Shown here one piece after another: positions 1 through 8,543 of a stretch of DNA of 64,000 nt. The notes beneath the pieces are model-generated. The model searched no databases. It was not told the DNA's origin and worked only from the letters and a program-made list of their open reading frames with translations. Position 1 is the stretch's first letter; every line of letters begins with the position of its first letter. The stretch is from Vreelandella alkaliphila (GTDB taxonomy: Bacteria > Pseudomonadota > Gammaproteobacteria > Pseudomonadales > Halomonadaceae). The stretch spans positions 124,001 through 188,000 of the forward strand of contig NZ_JABASV010000003.1 of NCBI RefSeq assembly GCF_016107625.1, in the 5' to 3' direction. The position numbers were made by a program, and so were the translations under genes.

Positions 1-1527
1 GGCAGTGAAAATGGTGATAACCGCTTTGAAGGTAATGATCGCTGGTATATTGATGCACAGCATGCAGGAACGCTGACGCCACGCAGTGATTACCAATTGC
101 GCTATGGTGCCGCCAGTGATGGTCGCTATTTCGATGATTTTGGTGGTGAGTTTGGCAATAGTGAACGCGTTAGTATGGAGCGGCTGGCTCAGGTAGATTA
201 CCGCGGTGAGCGTTGGCAGTTAGATGCCCGTGCCCAGGGTTTTCAGCGGTTGGAAGACCCGCTGAGTGATTCCGATAAGCCATTTTATCGCCTACCAAGT
301 TTGACAGCGAACTCTGACTGGCAATTAGGCGGCGGTCTCTATACGCAATGGCGCTCTAACGCGACCTATTTCTGGCGTGATGTAGACGAGCGACAGGTGC
401 CTGAGCGCGAGGCCGCCATCGGCACGCGCCTGCATCTCACGCCGGCTATCGGTTGGCGTTTTGAGCAACCTTGGGGCTATATCGAGCCGCGTACCGAATT
501 ATGGCATACCGCTTATGAGTTGGATTATGGCGATCGCGTCACTGATCGTGGCACGTCTCCCAGCCGCAGTGCGGCGGTCACATCGATAGATAGTGGCCTG
601 GTGTTTGAGCGTGAATTAGAGCTGCGCGGACGAGACTATCGCCAAACCCTTGAGCCACGTTTGAACTACGCATACGTCCCACGTACTAACCAAACACAAC
701 TGCCTGATTTTGACAGCCGCGAGCGAGCGTTCTCGTGGGATCAGCTATGGTCTCCTTATCGTTTCTCAGGCGCAGATCGTTTAGGTGATCTCAATCGCGT
801 GTCGCTTGGCGTACAATCTCGCTTTATTGAAGACGCCACTGGGCAGGATCGGTTAACGCTTGGGGTTGGGCAAAGTGTTTATTTATCTGAGCGCCGCATC
901 GATAGTGAAGGCGACCCAGACACATTGCCTGCTCGTCCAGAGGATGATCCAAGTGTGAATCCGCTTAGCCGCTATCAAGCCACTCGCGATCGCTCTCCGT
1001 TGGTGACGCGGCTTGATTGGCAGATAAATGATCGGTGGAGTGCGGGTTATGAATGGTTATACGACGACCAGCGTGAACAGACCGAACGCTCTAGCGTTGA
1101 TGCGCGTTATCGCCATCCCGCTGGCCACGTAGTGAACCTTGGTTACCGTTGGGAGATCGAAGGTTTCGATCCAGGCGTCGTACCCGGCGATGACGGCTTT
1201 AGAGATTACAGCCGAGAAGAGTGGGATCTGTCACTTGCTTGGAAAGCCAGCCCGAGGATTGATTTGATTGGTCGCTATCTGCACGATCAAACTAATGACC
1301 GCGCGCTTGAACGGCTGGCAGGCGTTCAATGGAACGACTGCTGCTACGGCTTACAGCTAGTATGGCGTGAGTGGGTAGACGATAACGACACCGCCCGCGT
1401 GGGTGATGACTTTAATGATCGCGGGCTATTTTTACGCTTTGTATTCCGTGGTCTTGGTGGCGTTGGTCAAGAGGCTGACGGCTACTTTGAACAGGCCATT
1501 CCTGGCTACCGCCCAACGCCGCTGTAA
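1..1527 (+). CDS. lptD: LPS-assembly outer-membrane protein LptD, C-terminal part
   Basis: The frame is open from the first base, so the gene starts upstream of the window; about 508 C-terminal residues are visible. LptD is the outer-membrane beta-barrel that, with LptE, inserts lipopolysaccharide into the outer leaflet. The sequence is rich in alternating aromatic and charged barrel strands, and near the end it carries the adjacent cysteine pair (DCCYGLQLVWREW) typical of LptD, used in the interdomain disulfides. surA follows 39 bases downstream in the same direction, the usual gammaproteobacterial order. The N-terminal OstA/LptA-like domain and signal peptide cannot be seen. Confidence 0.93.
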   Translation, partial: GSENGDNRFEGNDRWYIDAQHAGTLTPRSDYQLRYGAASDGRYFDDFGGEFGNSERVSMERLAQVDYRGERWQLDARAQGFQRLEDPLSDSDKPFYRLPSLTANSDWQLGGGLYTQWRSNATYFWRDVDERQVPEREAAIGTRLHLTPAIGWRFEQPWGYIEPRTELWHTAYELDYGDRVTDRGTSPSRSAAVTSIDSGLVFERELELRGRDYRQTLEPRLNYAYVPRTNQTQLPDFDSRERAFSWDQLWSPYRFSGADRLGDLNRVSLGVQSRFIEDATGQDRLTLGVGQSVYLSERRIDSEGDPDTLPARPEDDPSVNPLSRYQATRDRSPLVTRLDWQINDRWSAGYEWLYDDQREQTERSSVDARYRHPAGHVVNLGYRWEIEGFDPGVVPGDDGFRDYSREEWDLSLAWKASPRIDLIGRYLHDQTNDRALERLAGVQWNDCCYGLQLVWREWVDDNDTARVGDDFNDRGLFLRFVFRGLGGVGQEADGYFEQAIPGYRPTPL

Positions 1528-1566
1528 CGATTTTGTTAAATGGCGACTGACTGAAAGAGATTCTTT

Positions 1567-2604
1567 ATGACTACCAGAATGACCCTGCTGACCGATGGCT
1601 TGAAAAATCGGGCAAAACTGCTTTCTGCGGGCGGTATGATGGCGCTCTGTCTTGGAACGAGTGCTGCGCTTGTGCCGCTATCGGTTTACGCACAAAATTT
1701 CGAATCAACCCAGCGGCAAATGTTGGATAGTGTTGTGGCTGTCGTTAATGACGGCGTCATCATGCGCAGTGAGCTTGATGACCGCATTGCCCAGGTAGAG
1801 CAGCAGGCGCAAACCCAGGACGGTAACTTACCGCCTCGTAGCCAACTGGCTCAGCAGGTACTAGAGCGCATGGTGATGGATGAAATCCAACTACAAATGG
1901 CTCGCCAAGCCAACCTTAGCGTGGACGACACGGAGCTAAATCGCCAGTTGCGCTCCATTGCTGAGTCTAACGGCATGACGCTAGAACAGTTTGCCGATGC
2001 CGTAGAGGCGGATGGCATGACCTTGGGTGACGTACGTGAAGAAATACGCCGCGAAATGTTGATGCGCCAAGTACAGCAGCGCCAAATTAGTCAACGTGTC
2101 ACCGTGACTGATCGTGACGTTGAACGCTTCTTGAGCCAGCAACCATCTCAGCAGGGGCAAGCGTTCATTGAAGAAGTACGTGCCCGCCACGTGTTGGTAG
2201 AGTTAACGCCAACGCGCAATGAAGATCAGGCTCGTGCCCGCGCTGAGCAGGCTCGCCAGCGTTTACAGCAGGGGGCAGACTTTGCGTCCGTCGCTCGTGA
2301 GTTTAGCGACGACCGTGGCAGTGCCATGAATGGCGGCGAGCTTGGTTGGGTGCGTCCAGGACAAACGGTGCCAGCCTTCGAAGAAGCGATGGGGTCGTTG
2401 AGTACTAACCAGCTATCTGAGCCAGTGCGCTCCCAGTTTGGCTACCACGTCATTGAAGTGCTAGAGCGTCGCCGTCAGGATGTGACGGATGAAAGTCGCC
2501 GTGAGCAGGTTCGTCAGGCCATTTTCCAGCGTCGTGCTAACGAAGAGCTACAGACGTGGCAGCGTGAAATGCGTGAACAGGCTTTTGTCGATATTCGCCT
2601 TTAA
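1567..2604 (+). CDS. surA: Periplasmic chaperone/peptidyl-prolyl isomerase SurA, single-parvulin form
   Basis: Periplasmic chaperone that escorts unfolded outer-membrane proteins such as LptD to the BAM complex. The 345 residues show a long signal peptide ending near VYAQ (residue ~43), a SurA N-terminal helical domain (about 50-175) and one parvulin domain (about 203-300, from VRARHVLVE to FGYHVIEVLERR), then a short basic C-terminal helix. The E. coli protein is about 428 residues with two parvulin domains; only one is present here, with no frameshift visible. ATG is preceded by an AAAGAGA-like ribosome site. It lies between lptD and pdxA in the conserved cluster. Confidence 0.93.
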   Translation: MTTRMTLLTDGLKNRAKLLSAGGMMALCLGTSAALVPLSVYAQNFESTQRQMLDSVVAVVNDGVIMRSELDDRIAQVEQQAQTQDGNLPPRSQLAQQVLERMVMDEIQLQMARQANLSVDDTELNRQLRSIAESNGMTLEQFADAVEADGMTLGDVREEIRREMLMRQVQQRQISQRVTVTDRDVERFLSQQPSQQGQAFIEEVRARHVLVELTPTRNEDQARARAEQARQRLQQGADFASVAREFSDDRGSAMNGGELGWVRPGQTVPAFEEAMGSLSTNQLSEPVRSQFGYHVIEVLERRRQDVTDESRREQVRQAIFQRRANEELQTWQREMREQAFVDIRL

Positions 2605-2616
2605 TGAGCCAATCTA

Positions 2617-3666
2617 ATGAGCAATAGTGCGCCACTGCTGATAACTACCGGAGAGCCAGCGGGCATCGGGCCAGAAATCACGCTGATGCTGGCCGCCAAT
2701 GGCCAATTGAATAATACGGTGGCTATTGGCGATACGCAGTTGCTAAAACAGCGTGCATCGCTGCTGGGGCTTCATCTTGATGTGATAGAAGCAGCCCCTG
2801 GAAGCGGGGTTACTTCCTCGCCAGGGCATTTGGTTGTGTGGCCCGCGGCACTTCGCGAACCAGCACTCCCAGGCGTGCTCAATCCTGCTAATGCAGGCTA
2901 TGTGCTAGAGACGTTGCAAATCGCTGTAGACGCCTGTCAGCAGGGGCATGCAGCGGCCATGGTCACTGCACCGCTGCATAAAGGGGTGATTATCGAAGGC
3001 GGCTTTGCTGGCTTCACTGGCCACACCGAATGGCTGCGCGATGCCTGTGGGGTTGATGAGGTCGTGATGTTGTTGGCTACCGACCAGGCGCTGCATGCCC
3101 AGTCGAGCCGTTGGCAGGGTAACAGTGACCTACGCGTCGCACTTGTTACCACACACCTACCGCTGCGTGACGTGGCGGATGCGGTTACCTACGACAAAAT
3201 TACCCGTATTAGCCGTTTGCTTGCGACTGATCTGAAAAACCAGTTTGGGATTGCCGCTCCGCGCATTGCAGTGTGTGGGCTAAACCCTCATGCAGGAGAA
3301 GATGGCCATTTAGGGCGCGAAGAGCTCGATGTTATTATCCCCGCGCTGAAAGCGCTGCGCGCTGAAGGCCTTGATGTTCAAGGCCCGTTGCCAGCGGATA
3401 CGCTTTTCACCCCACGCCATTTAGCGGGCGTTGATGCGGTGCTGGCGATGTATCATGACCAGGGGCTGGCAGTGTTAAAATACGCAGGCTTCGGTCAGGC
3501 GGCGAATATTACACTTGGCTTGCCGCTGGTGCGTACTTCGGTAGATCACGGTACCGCGCTCAGTTTAGCCGGTCGCGGCACTGCCGACCCCAATAGCTTA
3601 GGCGTTGCCCTAGCGCTAGCAAAGCGACTTTCCGCGCAGCGCGCCAATGGCTTAAATGCTTTATGA
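2617..3666 (+). CDS. pdxA: 4-hydroxythreonine-4-phosphate dehydrogenase PdxA
   Basis: NAD-dependent enzyme that oxidises 4-phosphohydroxy-L-threonine in the DXP-dependent pyridoxal phosphate pathway. Family hallmarks are the N-terminal TTGEPAGIGPEI, the metal-site segments FTGHTEW (about residue 135) and AMYHDQGLAVLKY (about 280), and the closing VRTSVDHGTALSLAGRGTAD. Length (349) is normal. It starts 13 bases after surA and sits directly before rsmA, the arrangement known from E. coli, where these genes are co-transcribed. Confidence 0.95.
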   Translation: MSNSAPLLITTGEPAGIGPEITLMLAANGQLNNTVAIGDTQLLKQRASLLGLHLDVIEAAPGSGVTSSPGHLVVWPAALREPALPGVLNPANAGYVLETLQIAVDACQQGHAAAMVTAPLHKGVIIEGGFAGFTGHTEWLRDACGVDEVVMLLATDQALHAQSSRWQGNSDLRVALVTTHLPLRDVADAVTYDKITRISRLLATDLKNQFGIAAPRIAVCGLNPHAGEDGHLGREELDVIIPALKALRAEGLDVQGPLPADTLFTPRHLAGVDAVLAMYHDQGLAVLKYAGFGQAANITLGLPLVRTSVDHGTALSLAGRGTADPNSLGVALALAKRLSAQRANGLNAL

Positions 3667-3692
3667 ATCAACCCTCCAAGGAACACTGTTAG

Positions 3693-4523
3693 ATGTCTCA
3701 AGTGCCTCAGCAGCACCGCGCTCGTAAACGCTTTGGTCAAAACTTTCTGCGTGACCTCGGCATCATTTCGCGTATTGTCCGTGCCATTGGGCCTCGCGAA
3801 AGCGACCGACTCGTCGAAATTGGCCCTGGGCAAGGCGCGCTCACTGCTCCGTTGCTAGAGGCGGCAGGAAAGCTTGAAGTCATTGAATTAGACCGTGACC
3901 TTATTCCGGGCTTAAGGGTGCAGTTTTTTAACTACCCTGACTTTGTTATACATGAGGGTGACGCGCTAAAGTTTGATTTCGCCGCGCTAAAAGGGGATGG
4001 CCCTGCGCTGCGAGTCGTCGGTAACCTGCCTTACAACATCTCGACGCCGTTGATAGTGCACCTGTTAACCATGGGCAATGCGATTGCCGATATGCACTTT
4101 ATGCTGCAAAAAGAGGTTGTTGAGCGTTTGGCCGCTGAGCCAGGTAGCACTGATTGGGGGCGCCTGTCGGTGATGGCGCAATATTACTGCCACGTGGATC
4201 AGCTGTTTGTCGTACCGCCGGAAGCCTTTGTTCCCAGGCCGAAAGTTGACTCCGCCATTGTTAGGCTAACGCCTCACGAAAGCTTGCCCCAAACAGCAGA
4301 TGACCCAGCGCTGCTGTTTGAATTGGTCAAGCTGGCGTTTGGTCAGAGACGCAAAACACTGCGCAATAACCTGAAAGGCAGGGTAAGCGCAGAAACATTA
4401 GAAGCACTAGGCATTGACCCTGCACGGCGCCCTCAAACCTTGACGGTTGCAGAGTACGTCACTATCGCCAACCAAGTGGCTACTGACGAAGCGCTTGGTG
4501 GTAATGGGAGTTCTGACGCGTGA
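3693..4523 (+). CDS. rsmA: 16S rRNA dimethyladenosine transferase RsmA (KsgA)
   Basis: S-adenosylmethionine-dependent methylase that dimethylates two adjacent adenosines near the 3' end of 16S rRNA during late 30S assembly. The 276-residue protein has the N-terminal RKRFGQNFLRD, the SAM-binding VEIGPGQGALT (about residue 42) and the catalytic NLPYNIST (about 112). An AAGGA ribosome site precedes ATG. The stop codon overlaps the GTG start of apaG, which suggests translational coupling. Confidence 0.96.
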   Translation: MSQVPQQHRARKRFGQNFLRDLGIISRIVRAIGPRESDRLVEIGPGQGALTAPLLEAAGKLEVIELDRDLIPGLRVQFFNYPDFVIHEGDALKFDFAALKGDGPALRVVGNLPYNISTPLIVHLLTMGNAIADMHFMLQKEVVERLAAEPGSTDWGRLSVMAQYYCHVDQLFVVPPEAFVPRPKVDSAIVRLTPHESLPQTADDPALLFELVKLAFGQRRKTLRNNLKGRVSAETLEALGIDPARRPQTLTVAEYVTIANQVATDEALGGNGSSDA

Positions 4524-4897
4524 GTGCCCTAGCCATTGAGGTTAGCGTCGCGCCTGAGTACCGTGCAGCCGAGTCAGATGACCGTGAGTCGCGCTTCGTG
4601 TTTAGTTACACCGTGACGGTACATAACCAAAGCCCTCATAGCGTGCAGCTTATGGCGCGCTACTGGAAAATTACCCAAGGTAACGGTGATAGCCAAGAGG
4701 TGCGTGGCAAAGGGGTGGTGGGCCAGCAGCCGTTAATTGGCCCGGGGCAGCGTTTTCGCTACACCAGTCGAGCCATTCTGCAGACGCCGGTAGGCGTTAT
4801 GGAAGGCGCTTACACGCTGCTTAACACCTACACCCAACGAGCTTTTGAAGTGCCCATTGCGCCTTTCAGGCTAGCGGTGCCGCGTCAGCTTCACTGA
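4520..4897 (+). CDS. apaG: ApaG family protein (DUF525)
   Basis: Small beta-sandwich (fibronectin-III-like) protein of the ApaG family; its biochemical role is unsettled, though it is linked genetically to the Ap4A operon. The core RYWKITQGNGDSQEVRGKGVVGQQPLIGPGQ is split here by description only: RYWKITQGNG at about residue 46 and VVGQQPLIGPG at about 65 are family signatures. Length 125 is typical. The start is GTG, overlapping the rsmA stop as GTGA, so the start is fixed by coupling. apaH follows 22 bases on. Confidence 0.93.
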   Translation: MSALAIEVSVAPEYRAAESDDRESRFVFSYTVTVHNQSPHSVQLMARYWKITQGNGDSQEVRGKGVVGQQPLIGPGQRFRYTSRAILQTPVGVMEGAYTLLNTYTQRAFEVPIAPFRLAVPRQLH

Positions 4898-4919
4898 CCA
4901 TTCTCTAAAAGGGGGAGCG

Positions 4920-5735
4920 ATGAGCACCTATGCCATTGGTGATCTGCACGGCTGTCATGCCGAGTTTGTCAGTTTGCTAGAAAAGCTAAGCTTCAATGCA
5001 GCAAACGATACACTCTGGCTGGTTGGTGATTTGGTCAATCGTGGCCCTGGCTCGCTGGCTTGCTTGCAGGAAGTGCAGGCGTTAGGCAGCGCCGCTCGAT
5101 GCGTGCTGGGTAATCACGATTTTCATTTGTTGGTGGTGGCTCGTGGCGGCGGCAAACTGAAAAAAAACGACACTCTAAGCGATATTCTTGCAGCACCACA
5201 GCGCGAACAGGTGCTGGATTGGCTGCAAAGCCAGCCATTGGCAGTTTATGAAAACAATGCGCTGATGACCCATGCCGGTGTGTTACCAACGTGGTGCGCC
5301 GAGCAAGCGGTATCGTTTAGCCAAGAAGTGCAGACGGCCTTGCTTAGTGAGCGTTCGGGTGATTTTTTAACGCAGCTATTTGGTAATCAACCTGACCAGT
5401 TCCATGATGATCTAGAAGGGATTGATCGTTTGCGCTGTTTCGTCAATATATTTACCCGCATGCGCTTTATCGACGCTAACGGTCGGCTAGATTTTGCTGC
5501 TAAAGAAGGCTTGGAAAGTGCGCCTGACGGGTTCACCCCTTGGTTTCAATACCCAAGAGCCGATGCGCTTCAACTGTTATTCGGGCACTGGGCTGCATTA
5601 GAGGGCCAAACCCCGAACGCCAAGATAAAGGTTGAAGCGCTGGATACTGGTTGCGTGTGGGGTGGGTCGTTAACCGCTCTCAATATGGAATCGGGTGAGC
5701 GCATCAGCGTACCTAGCCGTCAGCCTAGACATTAA
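4920..5735 (+). CDS. apaH: Symmetrical bis(5'-nucleosyl)-tetraphosphatase ApaH
   Basis: Metallophosphoesterase that cleaves diadenosine tetraphosphate to two ADP, and can also remove Np4 caps from RNA. The phosphoesterase motifs are in order: GDLHGC (about residue 7), GDLVNRG (about 37) and GNHD (about 64). Length 271 matches the family. A GGGGGAG ribosome site lies six bases before ATG. The end of the gene runs into a 15-bp triple repeat that also forms the upstream region of cca. Confidence 0.95.
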   Translation: MSTYAIGDLHGCHAEFVSLLEKLSFNAANDTLWLVGDLVNRGPGSLACLQEVQALGSAARCVLGNHDFHLLVVARGGGKLKKNDTLSDILAAPQREQVLDWLQSQPLAVYENNALMTHAGVLPTWCAEQAVSFSQEVQTALLSERSGDFLTQLFGNQPDQFHDDLEGIDRLRCFVNIFTRMRFIDANGRLDFAAKEGLESAPDGFTPWFQYPRADALQLLFGHWAALEGQTPNAKIKVEALDTGCVWGGSLTALNMESGERISVPSRQPRH

Positions 5736-5770
5736 AATACGAGACATTAAAACACGAGACATTGAAAAAA
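5728..5770 (+). repeat. Three imperfect 15-bp tandem repeats at the apaH/cca junction
   Basis: Units starting GACATTAAAA begin at 5728, 5743 and 5758, with a period of exactly 15 bases. The first contains the apaH stop codon. Because the period is a multiple of three, the cca frame stays open through the repeats, which creates an apparent N-terminal DIK-R repeat extension that is probably untranslated. Confidence 0.85.
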
Positions 5771-5781
5771 GGGCGGTAGCC

Positions 5782-6927
5782 GTGTTTCAGGTGGATGCGA
5801 AAACCAAAGGACTCGATGTTTATCGTGTTGGCGGGGCAGTGCGCGATGCGCTGTTAGGCTGGCCGGTAGTGGATAATGATTGGGTCGTCGTCGGTGCCAC
5901 GCCAGAAGTCATGCAACAGCGGGGCTTTAAACCAGTGGGGCGCGATTTTCCAGTATTCCTGCATCCTGATACCGCCGAAGAGTATGCGCTAGCGCGCACT
6001 GAGAGAAAATCTGGCCACGGTTATGGTGGCTTTGAAGTACACGCAAGTCCTGATGTGACCTTAGAAGAAGACCTTTCAAGACGTGATTTAACCATCAATG
6101 CGATTGCGCAGCGCTTTGATGGTGCGTTGACCGATCCCTTTAACGGACAGCGAGATATTGAGCAGCGGCTATTACGCCATGTGTCCCCGGCATTTAGTGA
6201 AGATCCCCTACGGGTGCTTCGCACTGCACGCTTTCTTGCCCGTTATGCGCACTTAGGGTTTGCCATTGCGCCTGAAACCCTCGAACTAATGCGAGATGTA
6301 AGCCGCAGTGGTGAGCTTAGCCACCTTGCTGCGGAGCGAGTGTGGGTCGAAACCGAAAAAGCGTTGGGTGAACCAAATCCTGACCGTTACTTCACCGCCT
6401 TAAAAGATTGCGAGGCGCTGGCTGCTTGGTGGCCTGAGCTAACCGATGACGTTGTGCTGGCAAACGCACTTGAGCTGATGGCGCTTGAGACGGTTGCACA
6501 GGTAGCTATCGACAGCTCACTTCCTCTGGCTCACTGGCGCTACGCGTTGTTGGTGTCGGTATTGAATGATGCTCAGCGTGATGCGCTGGCAATTAGATTG
6601 CGATTGCCTAATGCGGTGACGCAGCTGGCGCGCCATGTGGCGTTGAGTAGGGATATATTGGCCGAGCCATTAAGTGACGAACGCGTTCTGCACTGGCTGG
6701 AGCGTTTGGACGGTTGGCGTAAGCCCGCGCAGGTTAATGCACAGTTACAACTCATTAAGCGTTTAGCAGAGAATACGCTCGAACCGCTGAATCGGGCGTG
6801 GCAGGCTGCACAAAGCGTTGACCCTCAAGTGCTATTGCAAGCGGGTTATCGCGGTGCAGCTTTAGGTAAGGCGCTACGTGAGCACCGCCAACAGGCAGTA
6901 GCAAGTGCGCTGATGGATACGCACTAA
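5782..6927 (+). CDS. cca: CCA-adding tRNA nucleotidyltransferase
   Basis: Class II enzyme that builds or repairs the 3' CCA end of tRNAs. The head domain shows YRVGGAVRDALLG, the catalytic DNDW pair and RRDLTINAIAQ, followed by the neck region with FSEDPLRVLRTARF. The frame stays open to 5695, but I place the start at GTG 5782 because AAGGGCGG lies just before it and the region upstream is a tandem repeat; known homologues begin close to the VGGAVRD motif. At about 381 residues it is shorter than E. coli Cca (412). The C-terminal part, where E. coli has a metal-dependent HD phosphohydrolase, shows no HD motif, so it probably has nucleotidyltransferase activity only. Confidence 0.92.
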   Translation: MFQVDAKTKGLDVYRVGGAVRDALLGWPVVDNDWVVVGATPEVMQQRGFKPVGRDFPVFLHPDTAEEYALARTERKSGHGYGGFEVHASPDVTLEEDLSRRDLTINAIAQRFDGALTDPFNGQRDIEQRLLRHVSPAFSEDPLRVLRTARFLARYAHLGFAIAPETLELMRDVSRSGELSHLAAERVWVETEKALGEPNPDRYFTALKDCEALAAWWPELTDDVVLANALELMALETVAQVAIDSSLPLAHWRYALLVSVLNDAQRDALAIRLRLPNAVTQLARHVALSRDILAEPLSDERVLHWLERLDGWRKPAQVNAQLQLIKRLAENTLEPLNRAWQAAQSVDPQVLLQAGYRGAALGKALREHRQQAVASALMDTH

Positions 6928-6947
6928 GGGCTGGTTATAGGCTTTGT

Positions 6948-7493
6948 TCAGCGAGCGGATACCGCCTTTGGCACAGAGTCTGCCTGGGAAATCCAGCGCC
7001 CACGCCAATGAAAGTCGATGGCCCATAAGCGTTGACTACCCAATTCAAAGCGCTGCCATAGCGCAGCGTAAGACAAGCCATAGATAGGGTGATACTGATC
7101 GGGTAGCAGTTCGGCCAGCGGTTGTAGAACGAAGGCATTGTGCGTGATTTCCCCTCGGGGCAGGGTAACACCGTCAATAGTGCCGCAAATACCGCCCACT
7201 GTGAGCAGGTCAATATCCAGTGCTCGAGGACTACACTTAAGCATATCGGGAGTGCGGCCATGGGCAATTTCGAGTTGCTTAGACCACGCCTGCAGCTCAC
7301 CCGCCGACCAATCGCTATCAAAGGCAACCACAAGGTTGTAAAAGTTGCGATTATCGCTAAACCCTACCGGCTCGCTTTCAAATATGCGCGATATTTGAAG
7401 GAGGCCAAACGTGTCTTCAAGCGCATCTAGGCACAGGCGGATATGAGTGTCCGGATCGATATTGCTGCCTAAGCTGAGAGTAACCAAGCTCAT
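6948..7493 (-). CDS. folK: HPPK, 6-hydroxymethyl-dihydropterin pyrophosphokinase
   Basis: Transfers pyrophosphate from ATP to 6-hydroxymethyl-7,8-dihydropterin in folate synthesis. The start MSLVTLSLGSNI, the FESEPVGFSDNRNFYNLVV region, the signature RALDIDLLTVGG (about residue 91) and LPRGEITHNAFVLQPLAEL all match HPPK. Length 181 is normal. The start ATG overlaps the stop of folB by four bases, so the two consecutive folate genes are coupled. It converges with cca with only 20 bases between them and no clear terminator. Confidence 0.94.
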   Translation of the reverse strand: MSLVTLSLGSNIDPDTHIRLCLDALEDTFGLLQISRIFESEPVGFSDNRNFYNLVVAFDSDWSAGELQAWSKQLEIAHGRTPDMLKCSPRALDIDLLTVGGICGTIDGVTLPRGEITHNAFVLQPLAELLPDQYHPIYGLSYAALWQRFELGSQRLWAIDFHWRGRWISQADSVPKAVSAR

Positions 7494-7846
7494 GGAAGCG
7501 TGCCGCGGGTGATTTCAAGACCGACGCTAGCGGCTTGTGGAACGGCACCCGGTTTGCGTACGGTAAGGCGCAGCCAGATAATGGAAAACTCCTGCTGTAA
7601 GCACTCAGCTAGGCGCTCGGCAAATGTCTCGACGAGAGCAAATTGGTGCTCGTCGGCAAAGCGCTGAATTCGCTGGCAAATGGCTGCATAATCAAGCGTT
7701 AGGCTCAAATCATCTGCAGCGGCGGCGGGACGAATATCCGTTGCGAGCGATAAGTCCAAGCTCAAAGACTGAACAATAGTGCGCTCCCAGTCGTACACAC
7801 CGATGACGGTATCTACTGCCAGCGCTTCGATCAAAATGCGATCCAC
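7490..7846 (-). CDS. folB: Dihydroneopterin aldolase FolB
   Basis: Converts 7,8-dihydroneopterin to 6-hydroxymethyl-dihydropterin and glycolaldehyde, the step before folK. The 118-residue protein begins MDRILIEALAVDTVIGVYDWER, described here as the typical FolB opening with the conserved GVYDWER, and retains the catalytic Glu/Lys region (LVETFAERLA; VRKPGAVP). It overlaps folK by four bases and is divergent from plsY, with a 93-base shared upstream region. Confidence 0.93.
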   Translation of the reverse strand: MDRILIEALAVDTVIGVYDWERTIVQSLSLDLSLATDIRPAAAADDLSLTLDYAAICQRIQRFADEHQFALVETFAERLAECLQQEFSIIWLRLTVRKPGAVPQAASVGLEITRGTLP

Positions 7847-7939
7847 AGCTATTCCTCTAGCGTCAACAAGCGGGGGATTGTACTTGAGGATAGCGCGAAA
7901 CGACAGCTAGGTACGATCTAACGCTGGGAAGGAGCCAAG

Positions 7940-8521
7940 ATGGTGGGCGGAGTGATATGGATGATGGTGGGCTACTTAAGCGGAAGCTGGTTGGCGGCGC
8001 TTAGCGTATGCCGGCTAGCAGGTGTTCCTGATCCGCGATATTGCGGTTCGTGTAACCCTGGGTTTTCGAATGTGCTACGCCTTTACGGGCCGCGCTTAGC
8101 CGTCGCCACGCTTTTACTAGATGCATTAAAAGGGGCACCTGCAGTGCTGGCAGCCAAATTGTTAGGGCTGCCTGTTTGGTTGCAAGGGGCGGTTGGATTT
8201 GCTGTTCTGCTAGGTCACAGCTATCCACTATGGCATAGGTTTCGCGGTGGTAAATCGGTTGCCAGTGCGTTTGGTGTGCTGTTGATATTGGTACCCAGCG
8301 TGGCACTGCTTAGTGCGGTGTGCTGGATGCTGCTGGCTTGGCGGCTACGCATGGCAGCGGCAGCGTCGCTTGTTAGTGCATTCGTCGCACCGCTGGCTTG
8401 TGCGTGGCTAGCACCTGACTATGTTGTGGTCGTGAGTGGGTTCAGCCTACTGGTGCTTGCTCGCCATGGGTTAAATATTCGCCGCCTGCGCCGCGGAGAA
8501 GAGCCTCATCTACGCGGCTAG
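7940..8521 (+). CDS. plsY: Glycerol-3-phosphate acyltransferase PlsY
   Basis: Integral membrane enzyme that transfers acyl groups from acyl-phosphate to glycerol-3-phosphate, the first step of phospholipid synthesis. Hydrophobic segments alternate with the three PlsY loops: GSCNPGFSNVLR (about residue 37), GHSYPLWHRFRGGKSVA (about 92) and the C-terminal ARHGLNIRRLRRGEE. In many homologues the first loop reads GSGNPGATN; here it is GSCNPGFSN. AAGGAG lies eight bases before ATG 7940. Length 193 is normal. It converges with tsaD. Confidence 0.93.
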   Translation: MVGGVIWMMVGYLSGSWLAALSVCRLAGVPDPRYCGSCNPGFSNVLRLYGPRLAVATLLLDALKGAPAVLAAKLLGLPVWLQGAVGFAVLLGHSYPLWHRFRGGKSVASAFGVLLILVPSVALLSAVCWMLLAWRLRMAAAASLVSAFVAPLACAWLAPDYVVVVSGFSLLVLARHGLNIRRLRRGEEPHLRG

Positions 8522-8543
8522 GCAGGGGCTAGAGGTGTAGGAG

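Noticed and set aside
5695..5781. N-terminal extension of Cca from GTG 5695
   Set aside because: It would translate the tandem repeat and overlap apaH; a ribosome site favours GTG 5782.
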